Positions 34,649 through 42,267 of a stretch of 45,527 nucleotides of DNA are shown piece after piece. Numbering within the stretch: the stretch's first letter is position 1; the number at the start of each line of letters is the position of its first letter. The notes below the pieces were generated by a model. The model did not search any database and had not been told where the DNA came from. It saw only the letters and a program-made list of their open reading frames with translations. The DNA is from JAJDFU01 sp964641965 (lineage in GTDB: Bacteria > Bacteroidota > Bacteroidia > Chitinophagales > Saprospiraceae), in contig CAZXLD010000042.1 of NCBI GenBank assembly GCA_964641965.1, positions 1 through 45,527 on the forward strand, given 5' to 3'. The position numbers and the translations under genes were made by a program.

Positions 34649-36004
34649 TCATAACCTCTTGCCCTTAAAGGTTTTCTGATTCGTCCGAATAGTCAGTTCC
34701 AATTCCGAAAAACCGCTGGATGGGAAATGGATTTCCCATATTCCGTTGAGTGAATGGAACGTTCCATCCTCTGTTTGAATCAACCGTTGGGGCAATTCCT
34801 CCTCCAGCCTGAAATGGATTTTGCCGTTGATCACTTTGATCTCTAATGGAAAGGTATTCTCTCCTGCGATTGCATATTGGCCGATTAGTCCTTTGGGAAT
34901 GGTTGGTAATGCTTCTTTTTCAGATGGCATAAAGATATTTGCCAACTGAAAATGCAGATCTCCATAATCTACAGGGCTTTTATTGGTTAACACAGCGACC
35001 ACGATTTCTTCCTTCGGATAGATCAATAACTGTGTGACCCCTCCTACGGACCCACCGCTATGCCCGTACCAAGGTTTTCCATAACCATCAATTCCACTTC
35101 GCCACCCCATTCCATAGTTGGTAGAGGTGCCATCTTCCAATCGTTGAGGAGTAATCCATCGTTTTAATGTAGAATCTTGAAGGAAACCGCCTGGCAGGTG
35201 GGCATTCCCGAATCGGACCAAGTCCTCGGTGGTAGATAAAAAACCGCCTCCAGCCCATTTGTAGGAATTGTCCACCATCGGGGCATGGATCATTTTACCA
35301 ACAGCGGACCGAGTATAAAATCGGGTTCGGAAGGGGATTAGGCTGTCCACATAATCTGTATAGGTATTTTCCATGCCCAAGGGGTCAAAAACGAATTCCT
35401 GGACATATTCCAGGAATGCCTGGTTAGCTGCATGTTCAATGGCGGCACTGATGAGGTTCCAACCATAGCTCGAATATCGGTAGTCAGAATTGGGCTTAAA
35501 TAGTAGAGTGTCTTCCTTGAAAATGGAAAGCCCTTCCTCAACCGTCGGGTAAAATTGGGTACTCAGAAACTCATTGCCCTGGTAATGACGGATTCCTGCC
35601 ACATGGCCAGCCAATTGCCGGAGGTTGATCGGCCATCGCTTTTCTGGAAAACTGGGAACATACTCTTGGATTGGTGCCAGTAAGTTTATCTTTTGCTGCT
35701 CATACAGCTTGGCCAGTGCAGCTGCCGTGAAGGGTTTGCTAACGCTTCCAACCCGAAAACAGGTTTCATCCGGTACGACAGGCACCATTTGCTCCAGGTC
35801 TGCAAAGCCAAATCCTTGTGAATAGACCAATTCTCCTGCTCGCGAAATGCTTACGGAAGCGCCCGGAATATGATTGAAGGTCATGAAAGACTCGACCAGC
35901 GAAAGGACCGCATCGCTTTCGGAGCTGTTTTGGGTAACTAAAGCTTCCTGGGAGTGCGAGGGCTGGAAATAAGCCAGTAGGAGCGTAAAAAATAGGGTAA
36001 TCAT
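34649..36004 (-). CDS. secreted class-C beta-lactamase-like serine hydrolase
   Basis: A 451-aa hydrolase of the beta-lactamase/D-aminopeptidase/esterase family (Pfam Beta-lactamase). A Sec signal (LFFTLLLAYFQPSHSQ) is followed by the nucleophile motif SVSK (Ser87-x2-Lys90), a Tyr motif in RYSSYGWNL (~177-185) and a third motif HSGG (~316-319). The C-terminal ~90 residues are a small beta domain as in esterase-type members (DUF3471-like). It is probably a periplasmic peptidase or esterase rather than a true antibiotic-inactivating enzyme, judging by the family at large. Single gene, convergent with the Mo operon. Confidence 0.9.
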   Translation of the reverse strand: MITLFFTLLLAYFQPSHSQEALVTQNSSESDAVLSLVESFMTFNHIPGASVSISRAGELVYSQGFGFADLEQMVPVVPDETCFRVGSVSKPFTAAALAKLYEQQKINLLAPIQEYVPSFPEKRWPINLRQLAGHVAGIRHYQGNEFLSTQFYPTVEEGLSIFKEDTLLFKPNSDYRYSSYGWNLISAAIEHAANQAFLEYVQEFVFDPLGMENTYTDYVDSLIPFRTRFYTRSAVGKMIHAPMVDNSYKWAGGGFLSTTEDLVRFGNAHLPGGFLQDSTLKRWITPQRLEDGTSTNYGMGWRSGIDGYGKPWYGHSGGSVGGVTQLLIYPKEEIVVAVLTNKSPVDYGDLHFQLANIFMPSEKEALPTIPKGLIGQYAIAGENTFPLEIKVINGKIHFRLEEELPQRLIQTEDGTFHSLNGIWEIHFPSSGFSELELTIRTNQKTFKGKRL

Positions 36005-36148
36005 CTTCTGGAGGAATCAGGCTGTACATTTATCTGAATAAGATAAGGCAAGTATTTATGTATTTGATTCAATTCCAGCATCCATTATTGGAAAAGGATT
36101 AATTTTTCAGCGGGAAACCGTCTTATTACCAAACAAAATGATAAAATC

Positions 36149-36982
36149 ATGCAACCGATTTGTAATCTGGCTATAGGTCTGATCTTAGTATCCGCTTCCT
36201 TCGCTTGTGATTCACCAAGTTCTAAGTCCAGGGGAGGAGCTTCTGATGCATCCCCATTGGCTGCTCCGGAAGCTCCAACTGAAGAAGAAGGAGACAATAA
36301 CTTTCTATTCAAAAAATACCAGGCCGGGATCGATTTTTACGCAGTTGGGAATGAACCGGACTGGTCATTGGACATGGATTTCGAAAATCTATTCAAATTT
36401 AACACCCTAGCTGAATTCGGCGAGCTGTCTACTCCTGCAGTTGAGCCGATCCTGGCACAAGATGCCAATGTGAAACTGTATGTTGCAGAGGTGGAATCGG
36501 GGACCTTACGAGTTCAGGTATCCGAATCCCCTTGTTCCAGTACCATGTCTGAAGAGCAATTTTCATACACAGTTACGGTAGAGGTAAAACGGGGAGTCGA
36601 TCAAGAATTTACCACCTTCAAAGGGTGTGGACGATACGTACCGGATTTTCGCTTGACCGATATTTGGGTTCTGGAGGAATTGTATGGCGAAGCAGTACAG
36701 GCGGAAGACTTCCAAAAAGAGCTTCCACGCCTGGAAATAAAAATGCGTGACGGAAGAATAATGGGGCATGATGGTTGTAATAACATGAATGCCAGCCTTG
36801 AAGCCGGCTCGGGGATATGGCGGATGAGCCACGGGATAAGTACCCTAATGGCTTGCCCCAATATGGAACTATCAGACAAAGTGAGAAGTAGCCTTGAGGC
36901 AAGCTCCTATGCAATAGGTAATAATCGATTGACCTTGAAGAAAGGGCCTTTGGTTACTGCAATCTGGAGAAAAGTAGATTAG
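36149..36982 (+). CDS. META domain lipoprotein (HslJ-like)
   Basis: A 277-aa lipoprotein with a lipobox ending SASFAC (Cys about residue 24) followed by a low-complexity Ser/Ala/Glu linker. The middle part (~55-165) starts FYAVGNEPDWSLDMDFE, the COG3650-type opening. The C-terminal META domain (~170-277) shows DIWVLEELYGE, GHDGCNNMNAS, STLMACPNMEL and a final LTKGPLV-type strand. META proteins relate to heat-shock/novobiocin-resistance protein HslJ; here it is likely anchored in the outer membrane. Single gene, 145 bp from the divergent hydrolase. Confidence 0.88.
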   Translation: MQPICNLAIGLILVSASFACDSPSSKSRGGASDASPLAAPEAPTEEEGDNNFLFKKYQAGIDFYAVGNEPDWSLDMDFENLFKFNTLAEFGELSTPAVEPILAQDANVKLYVAEVESGTLRVQVSESPCSSTMSEEQFSYTVTVEVKRGVDQEFTTFKGCGRYVPDFRLTDIWVLEELYGEAVQAEDFQKELPRLEIKMRDGRIMGHDGCNNMNASLEAGSGIWRMSHGISTLMACPNMELSDKVRSSLEASSYAIGNNRLTLKKGPLVTAIWRKVD

Positions 36983-36993
36983 AAAGGTGGATG

Positions 36994-37074
36994 GTAGGAG
37001 GTAGTAGATTGAAGCATTGCTTGGCTCGATTTGATGGTGGGCGAAGCCTATACTTTTATCCAACTACCTTCTAC
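36994..37074. repeat. imperfect inverted repeat in a convergent gap
   Basis: GTAGGAGGTAGT (36994-37005) and ACTACCTTCTAC (37063-37074) pair over 12 positions with one mismatch, with further GTGG/CCAC pairing outside. They fill the gap between the META gene and the amidohydrolase gene. The arms may be a dispersed repeat acting as a terminator for both. Confidence 0.45.
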
Positions 37075-37084
37075 CCACTGCTCT

Positions 37085-38518
37085 TTAATGATCAGTATCA
37101 ATGGGGGGAGGACCTTCGGGGATCAGAGCTTTATATTCATAATCTCCCTTGCGCTCCTTGTATTCGGTTTTCACCTCTTCCACCAGCGTTGGATTTTCGT
37201 AAAGGTCAACCATGGTCATGGAAAGCGCCTTGGCGGCAAAAGCCATCCCTTTGTGCCCGATAGACATACCGCCACATGCGACAACCGCCCAGGAATGCCA
37301 TGGAGTACCCTTGGGAGCAGTTGTGGCGGCCAATCGGATCGTAGGCACTACATAGCTGACGTCACCCGCATCGGTTGAACCACCTCCGGGATGCTCCTCG
37401 GTTTCTTCCAAAGGAGGGATCTCTGCAACCAGGCCAACTTGTTCCTTATCAGTCGCTTCCTGGATCTTTTTGGCAAATACCTGCTCATCATCGGTATATT
37501 TAATCGGGCCCAGATATTCCAGGTTTTCTTGCAAGGCTGTTCCCCCTGTCCGGTTGACCAGGATTTCATGGATACCACTGATCAATGAAATTCTGAAATC
37601 AACATCGGCCATCATCGCGGCTCCTTCGGCAATTTTTTCGATATGCTTCCACACTTTAACCATGCCATCCCGTCGGGTATCCCGTACGCGAGTCCAAATC
37701 CTGGAATAGTCGGGTACCACATTTACGACCTCTCCGGCATTTTGGATATGGTAGTGAATCCGAACGGTGGGTTTTACATGCTCTCGATAGTAATTGATCC
37801 CTGTAGTGTAGAGCTCCAGGGCATCCGAAGCCGAACGTCCATTCCAGGGGTCCGATGAAGCATGGGCCGCTTGGCCGGTAAATTCGACCATGAAGTCTAC
37901 CAGGGCCAGAGAGCTTTGAACGGCTGACTTGGTTTCTGCACTGGGATGCCAATCCATACAGACATCTAAATCTTCGAATAACCCGGCACGGATCATCCAG
38001 AGTTTACCAAAAAACTTTTCCTCAGCCGGGGTACCATAGAAACGGACCGTTCCCTCTAGCTTACCGTCTTCGATTAGTTCTTTGATAGCGGTGGCAGCCC
38101 CCAGAGAGGCTACTCCAAAAAGGTTGTGGCCACAGCCGTGCCCTGGAGCTCCACTTGTAAGTGGATCCTTTGTAGGGACTGTTTTCTGGGATAGCCCCGG
38201 GAGTGCGTCAAACTCCCCCAGAATACCAATGATTGGTTTACCTGAACCATACTCTGCTGTAAAGGCAGTGGGAATATCGGCTACCCCTCGAGTAACCATA
38301 AACCCTTGTGCTTCAGCAAAACTGGCCAATGCCTCGGCAGATTTAGACTCCTGGAAAGCAATCTCAGCGTATGACCAGATCTCATCACTCAAATTGGTGA
38401 GATCTTCAAATTTTGCATCAATAGAAGCAATTACTTCCTTTTTGTTGGCGCTAATTTCTTGCCCGACCGAGACGTGCACGAAACCCAATAAGGTGAGGGA
38501 AAACAGAATTTTTTTCAT
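37085..38518 (-). CDS. M20 family amidohydrolase (AbgB-like), exported
   Basis: A 477-aa metallopeptidase-fold amidohydrolase. It has a Sec signal (ILFSLTLLGFVHVSVGQ) and M20D metal motifs: GEFDALPGLSQ, GHGCGHN, YGTPAEE, DWHPS and, near the end, STDAGDVSY. AbgB removes glutamate from p-aminobenzoyl-glutamate, and M20D relatives cleave N-acyl amino acids; the exact substrate is open. An exported version is common in Bacteroidota. It follows the DUF819 permease gene by 86 bp on the same strand, so hydrolysis outside and uptake of the product is a reasonable idea. Confidence 0.92.
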   Translation of the reverse strand: MKKILFSLTLLGFVHVSVGQEISANKKEVIASIDAKFEDLTNLSDEIWSYAEIAFQESKSAEALASFAEAQGFMVTRGVADIPTAFTAEYGSGKPIIGILGEFDALPGLSQKTVPTKDPLTSGAPGHGCGHNLFGVASLGAATAIKELIEDGKLEGTVRFYGTPAEEKFFGKLWMIRAGLFEDLDVCMDWHPSAETKSAVQSSLALVDFMVEFTGQAAHASSDPWNGRSASDALELYTTGINYYREHVKPTVRIHYHIQNAGEVVNVVPDYSRIWTRVRDTRRDGMVKVWKHIEKIAEGAAMMADVDFRISLISGIHEILVNRTGGTALQENLEYLGPIKYTDDEQVFAKKIQEATDKEQVGLVAEIPPLEETEEHPGGGSTDAGDVSYVVPTIRLAATTAPKGTPWHSWAVVACGGMSIGHKGMAFAAKALSMTMVDLYENPTLVEEVKTEYKERKGDYEYKALIPEGPPPIDTDH

Positions 38519-38604
38519 GTGTTGTATATTACTAATCCGATGAGTATAAATGTAAAATCAAAAAGAGGAAAATCAAGCAATCACCATGTCCAAATAGCAT
38601 GAAC

Positions 38605-39990
38605 TCAAACCGCCACCCATTGCATCAGGTAGGCACAAATCAATGCACCATAGGTGCCGAGTGCATAACCTAACACGGCCATGAGTACGCCTACAGGGGC
38701 CAAGGTTGGACTGAAAGCCGATGCAACTACCGGGGCAGAAGCCGCTCCTCCCACGTTGGCCTGGCTCCCTACCGCTACAAAGAAGAAAGGCGCTTTTATG
38801 AACCAGGCCACCAGTAACAGGGTACTCACATGGATGAGCATCCAGATTAAACCAATAGCGAAAAGTCCCAGATTCTGCCATACTTCTGCCAGGTTCATCT
38901 TCATGCCGATGGTGGCTACCAGGATATAGATAAACACGCTACCCCAACGGGAAGCGCCTACCCCTTCGAGCTTTCTCAATCGGGTAAAAGACAGGATCAA
39001 GCCCAAAGTTGTAGAGATGACGATCAGCCAGAAAAAACCCGATAACAAGGAATTGAGCCTCAATGATTCCAGGGTTTCCCGGATCCTATTCATGACGGGA
39101 AGGATTAAATCGGATCCCCAATGCGCTATTCCAGTACCACCAAATGCGATTGCCATAAGCACGAACACATCGGTTGTGGTTGGGATCTTGGCTACTCTTT
39201 CCCGAAAGTCGCGAACGCGTTCTTTCAGATCTTCTATAGCGGTACTATCGGCCTTTAGCCAGCGATCCACCTGATCGGAAATATTCGCTCCGTACAGCAA
39301 AAAGCCCATCCAAATGTTGGCCACCACAACGTCTACCACAATCATGGAAGCAAACAGGTTGTCGGGCACTTCGAAGATTTCCTTCATGGCGGTTTGATTG
39401 GCTCCACCTCCGATCCAGCTCCCGGCTACCGTGCTCAGGCCGCGCCAAACCATATCCGGAGAAGCCGGTATGATCTCCGGAAAAAAAGTCAGGGTGATCC
39501 ATAGGGCGATTGGCCCACCTAGTACAATGCCCAAGGTGGCGGCAAAAAACATGATCAAGGCTTTGGGGCCCAGGTTGAGTAAGCCCTTGAAGTCAATACT
39601 TAGGGTTAATAAGATTAAGGACGCGGGTAGAAGATAGCGAGAAGCTACGAAGTATAGCTGGGAGGTGTGCTTAAACCCAGCTATTTCGGAAAGGGCAATT
39701 CCGTTGGATTGGATTAGCGATTCAATTTCGGCTGCTGTGGCCCTGCTTGAAACAGAAAGGCCCTTTTCCTGCAGGAAAGTAAGGATGCCATCGTCATACC
39801 AAACCGGTGCAATCAGACCGAGTGGCCAATACAACAGGGCAGGAAGAAAATAACAAAGCAACAAGGCCGGTACATAAGTGTAAAAGCGCTTCCAAGCCGG
39901 ATGGTCGCTACCTGCAGTTACGAAAACCAAGGCAAGTACAGCAAGCAACAGTCCTAAAACAGTGGCATCATTGGTGAATGTAGGCTCCAT
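38605..39990 (-). CDS. DUF819 family integral membrane permease
   Basis: A 461-aa inner-membrane protein with about 10-11 helices. Family features: the glycine-rich segment WRGLSTVAGSWIGGGANQTAMKEIFEV (middle) and the C-terminal VGSQANVGGAASAPVVASAFSPTLAPVGVLMAVLGYALGTYGA pair, an internal pseudo-repeat like that of GltS/carboxylate antiporters. A cytosolic loop of ~45 charged residues lies near 245-290. The substrate is undetermined. It is upstream of the AbgB-like amidohydrolase and probably co-transcribed. Confidence 0.9.
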   Translation of the reverse strand: MEPTFTNDATVLGLLLAVLALVFVTAGSDHPAWKRFYTYVPALLLCYFLPALLYWPLGLIAPVWYDDGILTFLQEKGLSVSSRATAAEIESLIQSNGIALSEIAGFKHTSQLYFVASRYLLPASLILLTLSIDFKGLLNLGPKALIMFFAATLGIVLGGPIALWITLTFFPEIIPASPDMVWRGLSTVAGSWIGGGANQTAMKEIFEVPDNLFASMIVVDVVVANIWMGFLLYGANISDQVDRWLKADSTAIEDLKERVRDFRERVAKIPTTTDVFVLMAIAFGGTGIAHWGSDLILPVMNRIRETLESLRLNSLLSGFFWLIVISTTLGLILSFTRLRKLEGVGASRWGSVFIYILVATIGMKMNLAEVWQNLGLFAIGLIWMLIHVSTLLLVAWFIKAPFFFVAVGSQANVGGAASAPVVASAFSPTLAPVGVLMAVLGYALGTYGALICAYLMQWVAV

Positions 39991-40063
39991 AGTGCTTCTG
40001 GTCTTCCGCTTCCGGTCAAGATAGTAAAAATGGCTATCTTGGCGCCGCTCCTAAAAAAGCACC

Positions 40064-40534
40064 ATGCAAGACGAAGATTTCATGCGGGAAGCCATTCGTC
40101 TTTCCTTCGAAGGAATGCGCCGGAATGCGGGAGGTCCCTTCGGTGCCGTGGTTGTTTACAAGGGGGAGATTATTGGCCGCGGATACAATCAGGTTCTGGA
40201 ATTGCAAGATCCAACTGCACATGCGGAAATGCAAGCCATACGGGAAGCATGCCGGCACTTGGGGACGTTCCAGTTGACCGGATGCACCATTTACAGTTCT
40301 TGTGAGCCTTGTCCTATGTGTTTGGGTGCCATTTACTGGGCCCGTCCGGATCGGTTGCTATATGCATGCCGCAGGGACGATGCTGCTTTGATCCAGTTTG
40401 ATGATGCCTTTATTTATGAAGAAATGGCATTGCCAATCCATCAGCGTCGGATACAAACCATGGAATGCTTGAGATTGGAAGCACTGGTAGCCTTTGAGGA
40501 ATGGCATCATAAGCCGGATAAAGCTACCTATTAA
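40064..40534 (+). CDS. guaD: guanine deaminase (cytidine/deoxycytidylate deaminase fold)
   Basis: A 156-aa cytosolic enzyme converting guanine to xanthine. Zinc site: His53 and general acid/base Glu55 (TAHAEMQAIR), Cys83 and Cys86 (SCEPCPMCLGAIYWARP). The stretch YACRRDDAALIQFDDAFIYEE at the C-terminal side is typical of bacterial GuaD rather than TadA. The start ATG 40064 is preceded by the divergent DUF819 promoter region (73 bp). The signal peptidase II homologue follows 33 bp downstream, probably in one operon. Confidence 0.9.
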   Translation: MQDEDFMREAIRLSFEGMRRNAGGPFGAVVVYKGEIIGRGYNQVLELQDPTAHAEMQAIREACRHLGTFQLTGCTIYSSCEPCPMCLGAIYWARPDRLLYACRRDDAALIQFDDAFIYEEMALPIHQRRIQTMECLRLEALVAFEEWHHKPDKATY

Positions 40535-40567
40535 CCCGGATGAATCAGTTGTATAGAAATAAAACCA

Positions 40568-41092
40568 ATGAATAAGGAAATAGGGAAACGCTTACTCTAT
40601 ATTATCGGGATCATGGTTTTCAGCATTGGGCTGGACCGTCTCACCAAGGTTTGGGCATTAAATACCCTGCAGAATCAGCCCTCTCAAAGTTTTCTGGGGG
40701 ATACCTTTCGCCTGGTTTTCGTTGAAAATACCGGTGCCTTTTTAAGCCTGGGATCAGACCTTTCAGATGGGCTGCGGGTCGTGCTACTTACCGTTTTTCC
40801 AGTGGTCATTCTCTTAGCACTATTGGTCTACACCCTATTTTCCAAAAACCTGGAATTCATTCAGCGAGTAGCTTTCGCCTTCATTCTGGCCGGTGGATTT
40901 AGTAATGTTTATGATCGGATAGTGGACGGGAAAGTAATTGACTTTATGAACATGGGAATCGGTTCCCTTCGTACCGGCATTTTTAATGTGGCCGATATGA
41001 GTATCATGCTGGGCCTGTTCATCATGCTCCCCTTCTTATTCAAGAAACCCCCCAAAAAAGAAGAGCCCCCTATTCAGGATTCAGAAACTTGA
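40568..41092 (+). CDS. lspA: signal peptidase II family (lipoprotein signal peptidase)
   Basis: A 174-aa inner-membrane aspartyl protease that cleaves signal peptides from lipidated prolipoproteins. Four helices are visible (~10-27, 68-90, 100-112, 140-158). Catalytic Asp116 in FSNVYDRIVDGKVIDF and Asp143 in FNVADMSI; the substrate-pocket motif is VENTGAF (52-58). The usual GGxxGN before the first Asp reads GGFSN here (Gly to Ser), a mild divergence that could mark a second paralogue. The C terminus is a Pro/Lys/Glu tail. The window's many lipoproteins need such an enzyme. Confidence 0.88.
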   Translation: MNKEIGKRLLYIIGIMVFSIGLDRLTKVWALNTLQNQPSQSFLGDTFRLVFVENTGAFLSLGSDLSDGLRVVLLTVFPVVILLALLVYTLFSKNLEFIQRVAFAFILAGGFSNVYDRIVDGKVIDFMNMGIGSLRTGIFNVADMSIMLGLFIMLPFLFKKPPKKEEPPIQDSET

Positions 41093-41208
41093 ATATAGGT
41101 CGACCTTTTTTATTGCTAATTCTGCATACTAACGCTCCTGTTTAGGGACAGCATCTCTTTTCATTTGCTACTTCTATTCCCTGGTCCTCCGTTCTCCTGT
41201 TCTACATT

Positions 41209-41802
41209 CTACTCCTCCTCTCTTCCCACTACTTCGATTCGAAAAATCAAAGGGGAATTTGGTGGGATTAGGTATTGACCACGTTTATTTTGCAAGCCTT
41301 CTTCCTGGTATCCTAAATGGGAAGGGACCAACAACAGCAAGCTCCCTCCTGGGGCTACCAACTGCAAACCTTCATTCCAGCCGGCTATCATATTTCCAAT
41401 GTAAAAGCTAAGGGGTTCTCCCTTTCGATAGGAGCTGTCAAATATGCGGCCATCCAAAAAAGTCCCTTGGTAATGGGCTGTGATACGATCGCCCCACTGC
41501 AACTTTTCTCCCTGACCCGGATCCAGAACCTGGTAAAACAGTCCGGATGAGGCCCTGACGACGGAAAAGAGACTGTCGATTGCGAAATTGACCAATACGT
41601 TATTTTCCAGTTCCTTTTGACCTTCAGGATTGGGAATTAAAAGAGTGGACATTTGGATCAAGAGGTCGTCTGCATCAGCTTCGGAAAGGGTATTTGGATT
41701 TGATTTTTCAGTCTTTTCAGCAGTTGACTGAACAGGCGAACAATTGTAGAAAATCCATCCAAAACAAAACAACAATAAGAAGGGCTTATATATAGGAGGC
41801 AT
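41209..41802 (-). CDS. FKBP-type peptidyl-prolyl isomerase lipoprotein
   Basis: A 197-aa lipoprotein with a signal ending FYNC (Cys about residue 21). A helical, charged linker (~25-85) precedes the FKBP domain (~85-195): GDRITAHYQGTFLDGRIFDSSYRKGEPLSF, IAGWNEGLQLVAPGGSLLLLVPSHLGYQ and PLIFRIEVVG, matching the FKBP strand order and active-site Tyr/Asp/Phe positions. It helps proline isomerisation and folding on the periplasmic side, likely outer-membrane anchored as for gliding-motility FKBPs. Single gene, divergent from thioredoxin. Confidence 0.92.
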   Translation of the reverse strand: MPPIYKPFLLLFCFGWIFYNCSPVQSTAEKTEKSNPNTLSEADADDLLIQMSTLLIPNPEGQKELENNVLVNFAIDSLFSVVRASSGLFYQVLDPGQGEKLQWGDRITAHYQGTFLDGRIFDSSYRKGEPLSFYIGNMIAGWNEGLQLVAPGGSLLLLVPSHLGYQEEGLQNKRGQYLIPPNSPLIFRIEVVGREEE

Positions 41803-41909
41803 GGCAATCGGTCAGGTTATCAGTAACACACAGCAAAGGTAACTCATTCGGGTTTCGGACGGCTAAACCTATCCTTTCTCCAATTGGTTATAAAAGAAAT
41901 GAAAACAAA

Positions 41910-42209
41910 ATGAGCAAATCAAGCTTCGAGGATATTATCAATTCCGAAAAACCTGTTTTGATCGACTTTTATGCAGACTGGTGCGGCCCGTGTAAAGCTC
42001 AAACTCCAATACTGGAAGAACTAAAATCTGATATGGGAGAAGCTATCCGGATTGTAAAGATCGATGTAGATAAAAACACTGCGATCGCTCAGAAATTACA
42101 AGTGCAAAGCATCCCGACCCTGATGATCTTTCGCAAGGGTGAATTAAAATGGCGTTCTATGGGCGTACATAGTTTGCCACAACTGAAACAGCAGTTAGAG
42201 TCAGCATGA
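41910..42209 (+). CDS. thioredoxin
   Basis: A 99-aa cytosolic disulfide reductase. Active site WCGPCK (Cys25 and Cys28) with the preceding VLIDFYAD strand, cis-proline in QSIPTLMIF (about residue 71), and length typical for bacterial Trx. It is a single gene; the genome probably has other thioredoxins, so trxA is not assigned. Confidence 0.95.
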   Translation: MSKSSFEDIINSEKPVLIDFYADWCGPCKAQTPILEELKSDMGEAIRIVKIDVDKNTAIAQKLQVQSIPTLMIFRKGELKWRSMGVHSLPQLKQQLESA

Positions 42210-42225
42210 TAAACGGGCTGCCCTC

Positions 42226-42254
42226 CAATTGATCGGTCTTGGTCGATCCAATTG
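42226..42254. terminator. inverted repeat between thioredoxin and SulP genes
   Basis: CAATTGATCG (42226-42235) pairs with CGATCCAATTG (42244-42254) with one bulged C and an 8-nt loop. It lies in the 58-bp convergent gap between the stops, so it is a candidate bidirectional terminator; no T-tract is visible. Confidence 0.4.
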
Positions 42255-42267
42255 ATGCCATGCAGAT

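Noticed and set aside
34649..36004. Possible antibiotic-resistance beta-lactamase
   Set aside because: The SxxK and HSGG motifs fit the wider class-C-like serine hydrolase/esterase family; the extra C-terminal domain and lack of a canonical AmpC YxN-KTG set argue against a dedicated beta-lactamase.
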